A DNA stretch of 11,209 bases from JBGOUJ01 sp041477005 (GTDB lineage: Bacteria; Acidobacteriota; Terriglobia; Bryobacterales; JACQDG01). Under the pieces are notes generated by a model. It was given only the letters and a program-made list of their open reading frames with translations. It had not been told where the DNA came from and did not search any database. The translations under genes and the position numbers were made by a program. Positions 6,197 through 11,209 of the stretch are shown piece by piece (the first letter of the stretch is position 1; the number at the start of each line of letters is the position of its first letter). The stretch is from assembly GCA_041477005.1 (NCBI GenBank), contig JBGOUJ010000207.1, positions 1 to 11,209 of the forward strand, written 5' to 3'.

Positions 6197-7180
6197 CGCC
6201 AGCGTCGCCCAGCCGGAAGTCGAAATGTGCTGGGCATAGCTCTGCGCTCCGGGCGGCCGGGTCGTTTCCGGCCATCCGCCCGAGGGCTGCTGCACCGCGA
6301 TCAGGTATCCCCTGCCGCGCGTGATGGGGTTGCTGGTGCGGCCGGAATCGTTGACCTCGCGCAACGCGAGCAGGACGACGGCCGTATCGAACGGCTCGGA
6401 GGGAGCATGCAGACGCGGCCCCCAGCCACCATCGCTGTTTTGCGCTCGCAGGATCAGATCGAGGCATTGGGCTTTCGCCGGTTCAACGCCGGGCGGCCCG
6501 ATGCTGGTGAGGGCCTCGCTGGAACGGGCCTCGCTGGAAAGAGCCAGCAGCGTCGCGGCCGCATCCAGGATGCTCTGCGGCGTGGTCCTGCGAAACCAGG
6601 TGTTGGCCCTGGCGATGGCATCCGCGAACCGGGTGCCGTCGGCTTTTTCGAGCGTTCGGCGGGCCATATAGGTGGCCAGGGTGGCGCCCCAGGTGACCGG
6701 AGAACCTACTGCCACACCCGTGTCGATCTGCCAGGATCCATCGGCCTCCTGCCAGGGCACCAGGGACTGTGCCGCGTCCAGCAGCGCCTGGCGGCCCCGA
6801 ATGAGGCCGCTGTCGCAGGCCTGGGCCAGCGACGCGGCGAACTGAAGCCGCGCCAGTTTCTTGTCGCTGAAGGCCGGATTGCCGCGATTCGTGTCCCAGT
6901 TGGCCGGTTCGAGCAGCCAGCGCGAGGTGTCACGGAGGGATTCGGCCGGGACCTTATAGCCTCGCTGTGCGGCGGCGTAAAGCGCCCGCGCGCCGTCGCC
7001 GTTGTTGTGGCAGGAGAAGCAGTGATTCTCTTTGGACCAGCGAGGCACCTCGCGAGCCAGGTAGTCGACGGCCCGCTGCTCGGGAGTTTGGTGCGCCGCA
7101 GGGCGAGCCGCCTGTGCAGGAACGCCCCACGTCAACATCCCGGCAGCGAGCGCGACAGCAGTGGCGCAGCGTGCCGGCAT
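6170..7180 (-). CDS. Exported haem-motif (CxxCH) protein with squalene-cyclase-like QW repeats
   Basis: A 336-residue protein from the ATG at 7180. Residues 1-25 form a signal peptide (ATAVALAAGMLTWGVPAQA). The open frame extends upstream to 7267, but that part is charged and lies before the signal peptide. HCFSCHNNG (53-61) carries one CxxCH haem-c attachment motif. The rest resembles an alpha/alpha toroid of the prenyltransferase/squalene-hopene cyclase superfamily, with QW-like motifs WQEADGSWQ (143-151), AQNSDGGWG (246-254) and QQPSGGWPE (297-305) between Ala/Leu-rich helices. The DxDD catalytic motif of true cyclases is not visible, so cyclase activity is doubtful. A periplasmic redox or binding role with covalent haem is the better inference. 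The Shine-Dalgarno is weak. It runs codirectionally with the TonB receptor gene, 204 bp downstream of it, and overlaps the convergent Ig-like gene at its 3' end. Confidence 0.85.
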   Translation of the reverse strand: MPARCATAVALAAGMLTWGVPAQAARPAAHQTPEQRAVDYLAREVPRWSKENHCFSCHNNGDGARALYAAAQRGYKVPAESLRDTSRWLLEPANWDTNRGNPAFSDKKLARLQFAASLAQACDSGLIRGRQALLDAAQSLVPWQEADGSWQIDTGVAVGSPVTWGATLATYMARRTLEKADGTRFADAIARANTWFRRTTPQSILDAAATLLALSSEARSSEALTSIGPPGVEPAKAQCLDLILRAQNSDGGWGPRLHAPSEPFDTAVVLLALREVNDSGRTSNPITRGRGYLIAVQQPSGGWPETTRPPGAQSYAQHISTSGWATLALVLTNPER

Positions 7181-7350
7181 AGGATCTACAGCGTTGCCCT
7201 CTCTGGGTGGATGGTCAGCCAGCCCTCGGCGGCCTAGCTCAGCTTGAGGCCCCCAAACGCGAAGCACGCCTCGTCGCTCTGAGACGGAGTCTCGCTAAAC
7301 AGCACGCCCGGCGTCTCTGCGCACCGCCCGTCGTTTGGCCGGGTGTTTAT

Positions 7351-7385
7351 TCTGACTTCTGGCTCCTGACTTCTATCTTCCCGCT
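7351..7385. repeat. Degenerate heptamer tandem repeat (TCTGACT)
   Basis: Five consecutive 7-bp units, TCTGACT, TCTGGCT, CCTGACT, TCTATCT and TCCCGCT, match the consensus TCTGACT at 7, 6, 6, 5 and 4 positions (AGTCAGA on the other strand). The array runs to the first base of the TonB receptor stop codon. It resembles the short tandemly repeated heptamers scattered in intergenic DNA of some bacteria; function unknown. Confidence 0.6.
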
Positions 7386-10300
7386 TAGAACCTGTACTTC
7401 CCGCCGATCGTGTAGGTGAACTGGCCGCCCAGGCAGCAATAGCCGCCCTGCGTGCCGGTCGGCTTGCCGAACAGGGCGGGGCTCGCCAGGTTCACTGTGG
7501 AGCTCGGGTTCGAGAAGTTCGGGTCCTTGAACACGTTGTCCACGTCGAGCCGGATCTCAACGTTGTGCCGCTCCTTGATGTGGAAGTTCTTCTGCAGCGA
7601 CGCCTGCGACCAGCGCAGGCCCGGCCCGTTGATCGTGTTGCGCCCAATCGTGCCGAGCGCGAAGGCCGCAGGGTTGGCGAAGGAGTTGACGTTCCACATC
7701 GGGTTCTCCAGGTTTCTGTCGAAACGGTCGCCGATGTGCCAGTTCGGCACGATCACCTGGTCGTTGGAGGCGATCTGGTTGGGGCGAATCACGGTGCCGC
7801 CCTGCGACCCGAGGTACCGATTCGGGCTGCCCGACAGCGTGAACGACACCGGCGTGCCGGTCTGGAAGGTCTGTGTCCAGGCGAGGTTCCAGCCGCCCAG
7901 TACCCAGTCCTTCGTGCCGCCACCGTTCATCCAGCGGCGTCCCTTTCCGAAGGGAGCCTCCAGGGTCAGGAACGTCACGAAGCGGTGAGAGACGTCGAAC
8001 CCGGCGCGCCCCTTCTCCAGGCTCCGGTTGTAGTAGTCCGCGCCATTGGCGTTGCCATCGGCATCGGATTCATCGATGGCCTTCGAGAACGTGTAGAACG
8101 ATGTCAGGGTCAGGCCTTTCGAGTACCGCTTCTCGAGCTTCACTGTGCCGGAATGGTAGGTGGAATGGCCGAAGTTGCTCCACAGATTGATCGAGCCGAA
8201 GTTCGGATACGGGCGATAGGCCTGATAGTTGCTATAGATGGCGTTGAGAGTGGTAGGATCGGTCGAAGTGTTGAAGGGCACCTGGTTGATGTTCCAGGCA
8301 TTGAGAAGACCCACCCCTGCCGATCCCTGGTAGCTCAGCTCCGCGAGCCAGGTGGGCCGGAACTGGTACTGCAGCGTGCCGTTCCAGTTCATGGCGTAGG
8401 GGCTTCGGATGTTCGGGTCGCGCCAGGTGGCGCTGCGGGCGCTGTAGTTTACGCCGACGAAAGGCGAGCTGCCGTTGGGCAGGATGTTGTAGTTCAGCGG
8501 TCCCGGTCCCTGGCTCAGGAAGAAGGCCGGGCGCGGATCGCCCGAGGGTCGCTGCACGCTGACGCTGCTCGTGTATTCCTCGAAAAATTGGTTCACGTCG
8601 GTGGTGAACAGGTCGATGCTGGTGATGCCGAAGCCGCCGCGGAAGACCGTGTTGTTGTTGATCTTGTAGGCCATGCCGAGGCGCGGCTGGAAGTTGTGCC
8701 ACTGACGAGCGTTGAGCTGGCCTGTGGGGTGCGTGATGGCGCCCTTCAGGCCGGTGAGCGGATCGATGGCAGTGGGGCTAAACTCGCTTTGCTGGCCGTA
8801 TTTGGTTTGGAATGGGCTTTCATAGGACCAACGCAGGCCCAGGTTGAGCGTCAGCGCGTTGGTTACGCTCCAGTCGTCCTGGAAGTACAGGGCGTGACTC
8901 CACCATCGCGGCAGCCAGTTGGCAAGTGTGCTGCTGAAATCGGCGCGGACCACCGAGCCCAGCAGAAACGCCGCGAAATCGTTGCCGGTGTTGGGCGTAA
9001 AGGGGAAACCGGTGCCGCCGAACCGGAAGATGCCGCCGGGTTGCGACGCGATCAGCGAGTTGGCGGCCGTTTTGAGCGCCTCGTAGCCCATCTTGAAACT
9101 GTGGCGCGAGTGGATGATGGTGAAGTTATCCTGCAGCGTGTAATTCTGCGTTTGTTGAACATACTGCCCGCCGGCGAAGGTGCTGCCCGAGAAAAAGGCA
9201 CTGCCGCCGGAATCTAAGAAGGACGGGAAAGTCGCCCCGCTGACGCCGGGGATGCCGAGCTGCTGGGCCCCGTTTTCGTTGAGGCCGGGCGGGTTGCGCG
9301 TCTCCTTGCGGCGGTTGAAGCCCAGGCGCAGCTCGTTTATGCGCGATGGGCTGAAGATATGGGTGTCGCTGATCACGGCGTTTTGCTGGTTGGAGGGCAG
9401 CAGCACAAAGCCGCCGTCGAGTATCGGCCAGTTGATGCCGACCTGGTTGCCCTGGGCACGGTTGCGCACGTGCGAGTAGCGGCCGAAGATGCGGTTTTTG
9501 TCACTGATGTTGTGGTCGATCTTGGTGTCGAAGCGCGTGCGGAACGAGTAGTAAACGCCGGAGCCGCCGAAATTCAATTGAGGGCCGGTCTTGGTGATCA
9601 GGGCGGAGCCGCCGAGGTTATTGGGCGGCAGCCAGGGGTTGTGGCCCAGGAAGTTCACCGTCGCCGGGTCGAAGCGGCTCTTGGGGACCACGTTGTTCGG
9701 GAACACGTTGTTGGCCCACTGGTTGTTGGCGCCCAGGGCGGTGGATGCCGGATCGTAGATCGGATAGCCGATGCCGCCGAAACTAAAGTCGCCATTCAGC
9801 ATGTCGGTGGTGGGCACGGTGTTGAACTGCTGCTGGAAGTAGCGCTCGTCGTGCCGCGAGATGCCGAACATGAAGAAGGTCTTGTTCTTCCCGTTGTAAA
9901 GCTTGGGTATGTAGACCGGCCCGCTGACCAGGCCGGCCAGCTCGTGGTACGAGAACGGCTGGGTAGAGCGCGCCAGGTTGAAATACGCCCGGTGCAGCAT
10001 GGGGTTGTCGATGTAGCGGTCCTCGGCCTCGAAATGGAACTGGTTGGTGCCGGAGACGTAGGTGGCGCTCAGCATGCCGCCGGCGGTGTGGCCGTTTTCG
10101 GCCGGCAAAACTGTCGTCACCAGCTTCACCTCCTGAATGGCGTTCTGCGTGGTGCTCAAGATGCGGTTCGTCGCCACGCCGCCACGCACCGGCTCGGTGC
10201 CCGAAATGCCGTCCATCGAATAGCCGAGGGCGCGGTCTCGCGCGCCGGCTATGTGGAAGCCGTTCATGGGGCTGACGCCCGGCATGTAGTACATCGCCAT

Positions 10301-10768
10301 CCAGGTGTAACGCTGCATGATGGGCAGGGAATTCATGTAGGTGCCTGCGACCACCGTGCCGGTGGCGGAGGTGGCGGTCTCGAGCAGAGGAGCGGCACCC
10401 GTGACCTCGACCTTCTCGACCACGTTGCCCACGCTCATCTGCACGTCCACAGTGAGCGTGTCATTGGACCGCAGCGCGATGCCCGGCCGGTCGAGCGTGG
10501 CGAAGCCGGACATGCGGAAAGTCAGGGTGTACGATGCCGGTTCCAGGTAGAAGAACCGGTAAATGCCCTGATCATCGCTCACCGAGCGAACGGTGGTTCC
10601 CTTTTCCGGGTTCAGCGCGTTGACTTCCGCCCCGGCGACGACGGCGCCCGAGGCGTCGCTGATGTGGCCGAGGATGGTGCCCGTGGCCGTCTGGGCGCGG
10701 AGCGCCGGGACGGATGCGACGAGCAGGATCAGAATTGCAGCTATGGCTAATAGGCTTTTGCGCAGCAT
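7385..10768 (-). CDS. TonB-dependent receptor, Oar-like, with carboxypeptidase-regulatory domain
   Basis: A 1127-residue outer-membrane beta-barrel protein expected to take up a large or scarce ligand using TonB/ExbBD energy, or to act in surface assembly as proposed for Oar. It has a signal peptide (1-25, MLRKSLLAIAAILILLVASV then PALRAQ), a carboxypeptidase-regulatory-like Ig domain (about 29-112, TGTILGHISDASGAVVAGAEV... GIYRF...L.P.SYTL), a TonB-box-like VEKVEVTG (117-124), and a plug region (about 125-245) with GVSPMNGFHIAGARDRALGY and DGISG. A long Tyr/Phe/Asn-rich barrel ends in the OMP-type terminus TIGGKYRF, aromatic last residue. The length is normal for the Oar-like families that are abundant in Acidobacteriota. 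The frame is open upstream to 11014, but the ATG at 10768 is chosen because AGGGAGG lies 7 nt before it and the signal peptide starts there. Ligand unknown. Confidence 0.95.
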   Translation of the reverse strand: MLRKSLLAIAAILILLVASVPALRAQTATGTILGHISDASGAVVAGAEVNALNPEKGTTVRSVSDDQGIYRFFYLEPASYTLTFRMSGFATLDRPGIALRSNDTLTVDVQMSVGNVVEKVEVTGAAPLLETATSATGTVVAGTYMNSLPIMQRYTWMAMYYMPGVSPMNGFHIAGARDRALGYSMDGISGTEPVRGGVATNRILSTTQNAIQEVKLVTTVLPAENGHTAGGMLSATYVSGTNQFHFEAEDRYIDNPMLHRAYFNLARSTQPFSYHELAGLVSGPVYIPKLYNGKNKTFFMFGISRHDERYFQQQFNTVPTTDMLNGDFSFGGIGYPIYDPASTALGANNQWANNVFPNNVVPKSRFDPATVNFLGHNPWLPPNNLGGSALITKTGPQLNFGGSGVYYSFRTRFDTKIDHNISDKNRIFGRYSHVRNRAQGNQVGINWPILDGGFVLLPSNQQNAVISDTHIFSPSRINELRLGFNRRKETRNPPGLNENGAQQLGIPGVSGATFPSFLDSGGSAFFSGSTFAGGQYVQQTQNYTLQDNFTIIHSRHSFKMGYEALKTAANSLIASQPGGIFRFGGTGFPFTPNTGNDFAAFLLGSVVRADFSSTLANWLPRWWSHALYFQDDWSVTNALTLNLGLRWSYESPFQTKYGQQSEFSPTAIDPLTGLKGAITHPTGQLNARQWHNFQPRLGMAYKINNNTVFRGGFGITSIDLFTTDVNQFFEEYTSSVSVQRPSGDPRPAFFLSQGPGPLNYNILPNGSSPFVGVNYSARSATWRDPNIRSPYAMNWNGTLQYQFRPTWLAELSYQGSAGVGLLNAWNINQVPFNTSTDPTTLNAIYSNYQAYRPYPNFGSINLWSNFGHSTYHSGTVKLEKRYSKGLTLTSFYTFSKAIDESDADGNANGADYYNRSLEKGRAGFDVSHRFVTFLTLEAPFGKGRRWMNGGGTKDWVLGGWNLAWTQTFQTGTPVSFTLSGSPNRYLGSQGGTVIRPNQIASNDQVIVPNWHIGDRFDRNLENPMWNVNSFANPAAFALGTIGRNTINGPGLRWSQASLQKNFHIKERHNVEIRLDVDNVFKDPNFSNPSSTVNLASPALFGKPTGTQGGYCCLGGQFTYTIGGKYRF

Positions 10769-10775
10769 GGACAAA

Positions 10776-10782
10776 CCTCCCT
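10776..10782 (-). promoter_or_regulatory. Shine-Dalgarno fixing the TonB receptor start
   Basis: On the minus strand 10782-10776 reads AGGGAGG, 7 nt before the ATG at 10768. It rules out the start codons about 80 codons upstream in the same frame, which have no signal peptide. Confidence 0.88.
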
Positions 10783-10793
10783 GAAACGCCCCC

Positions 10794-10822
10794 ATTATAT
10801 GTAACGGCGGTTCTGATGGCAA
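10794..10822 (-). promoter_or_regulatory. Sigma70-type promoter of the TonB receptor gene
   Basis: On the minus strand a -35 TTGCCA (10822-10817) and a perfect -10 TATAAT (10799-10794) are separated by 17 bp. Transcription should begin near 10786, giving a leader of about 18-20 nt that contains the Shine-Dalgarno. The receptor is therefore probably transcribed on its own rather than with the upstream esterase. No operator-like repeat overlaps it. Confidence 0.78.
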
Positions 10823-10885
10823 TGGGGAAAAAAGGGTCAGCCAACGGACCTGAGTTCTGGGGCGCCCTCGGCTGGGCGGCCACCG

Positions 10886-10985
10886 AGGACACCCGGAGCT
10901 CGCTGCCGCCGGGTTGGCCGGGGCCGCGGTGGCCGCCTTGAGTGCCAGCGCTGTCGCAGGACCTCCGGAGCTCGCTGCCGCCGGG
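10886..10985. repeat. GC-rich direct repeat, 72-bp period
   Basis: A 28-bp unit at 10886-10913 recurs at 10958-10985 with two mismatches, and the last 21 bp are identical. The offset is exactly 72 bp, a multiple of three. An exact 11-bp inverted repeat (GGCGGCCACCG at 10875-10885, CGGTGGCCGCC at 10927-10937) frames the first copy. It fills the gap between the esterase and the TonB receptor promoter. No gene or T-tract terminator is evident in it. Confidence 0.7.
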
Positions 10986-11050
10986 CTGCCGGGCGCCGCT
11001 GAGTCCCCGAGCAACGAAGACTGGCTAGAGGAACGTGCGGAACCAGTAGG

Positions 11051-11209
11051 TCAGGATGTTTTCCCCTGGGCCTTCTCCTGGAAGAGGAGCGGGGCGAATT
11101 CCGCCAGATTGCGCCGCCACACCGTCCAGTTATGCGCTCCGGGCGTTTCAATCCGGGTCAACCGGATGTCTTTGGACTTGAGCCAGTCAATCAACTTGCG
11201 GTTGCCGTC
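11051..11209 (-). CDS. C-terminal end of a putative esterase (enterochelin esterase/esterase D type), partial
   Basis: The last 52 codons of a gene that continues beyond the window edge. The visible protein ends with NRKLIDWLKSKDIRLTRIE, then TPGAHNWTVWRRNLAEFAPLLF and a short tail. The pattern (hydrophobic)-xxPGxHxWxxWRxxLxxFxPLLF is typical of the C-terminus of alpha/beta-hydrolase esterases of the PF00756 group, in which the His of PGAHNW completes the Ser-Asp-His triad. The nucleophile and any signal peptide lie outside the window. The substrate could be a siderophore, a feruloyl or a sugar ester. It lies upstream of, and on the same strand as, the TonB receptor gene, but that gene has its own promoter. 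Confidence 0.82.
   Translation of the reverse strand, partial: DGNRKLIDWLKSKDIRLTRIETPGAHNWTVWRRNLAEFAPLLFQEKAQGKTS

Noticed and set aside
7268..7384. Terminator from the gccgggtgt / acgcccggc inverted repeat downstream of the receptor
   Set aside because: The stem has a mismatch, the loop is about 30 nt, and no T-tract follows directly.
7565..10750. Two long open frames (about 550 and 463 codons) on the plus strand opposite the TonB receptor
   Set aside because: They are Val/Gly/Arg/Ala-rich translations antisense to a well-recognised gene, with no domain or signal peptide. High G+C keeps such frames open.
10769..11014. N-terminal extension of the TonB receptor by about 82 residues
   Set aside because: The extension is low-complexity Ala/Pro/Ser, overlaps the promoter and the GC-rich repeat, and would bury the signal peptide.
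11018..11065. Esterase extended by a frameshift into a tail ending NILTYWFRTFL
   Set aside because: The family normally ends soon after FAPLLF, so the stop at 11051-11053 is already at the expected place and no frameshift is needed.

Overview
The window looks like a high-G+C bacterial chromosome. The gene content points to Acidobacteriota, most likely a Solibacter/Bryobacter-type lineage. The evidence is an Oar-like TonB-dependent outer-membrane receptor with an N-terminal carboxypeptidase-regulatory domain, a soluble PQQ dehydrogenase, a DUF4159 protein, a Pkn-type kinase remnant and many exported proteins. The taxonomy is inferred from family content, because there is no rRNA or marker gene here.

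Layout: (1) 11-1636 (+) is an exported quinoprotein dehydrogenase. (2) 1766-2384 is the most striking element: a complete, single integron-type gene cassette of about 612 bp on the minus strand. It carries a DinB-family gene and ends in a well-formed attC site with two bulged bases. No integrase gene and no second attC are in the window. (3) 2384-2802 is gene-poor and holds a 16-bp perfect palindrome and a fragment of a serine/threonine kinase N-terminus. (4) 2803-3624 (-) is an exported DUF4159 protein, divergent from (5) 3808-4911 (+), an exported protein of unknown function with a possible propeller fold. (6) 4955-5025 is a long inverted repeat built from 10-bp units. (7) 5051-6196 (+) is an exported Ig-like protein with an in-frame 12-bp tandem repeat. 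It converges on and overlaps by 27 bp (8) 6170-7180 (-), an exported protein joining a single CxxCH haem motif to squalene-cyclase-like QW repeats. (9) 7351-7385 is a degenerate heptamer array abutting (10) 7385-10768 (-), the Oar-like TonB receptor, which has a near-consensus sigma70-type promoter and a strong Shine-Dalgarno. (11) 10886-10985 is a GC-rich 72-bp-period repeat. (12) 11051-11209 (-) is the C-terminal end of an esterase of the enterochelin esterase/esterase D type.

Almost every gene encodes an exported protein, so the region mainly serves the periplasm and outer membrane. The TonB receptor would import a ligand that cannot be named from sequence. The quinoprotein would oxidise a periplasmic alcohol or sugar. 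The haem/QW protein, the Ig-like protein and the DUF4159 protein have no assigned role. There is no evident multi-gene operon: strands alternate and most gaps carry repeats. The cassette-borne DinB gene is the one cytoplasmic enzyme-like product, and it appears to have arrived by site-specific recombination.
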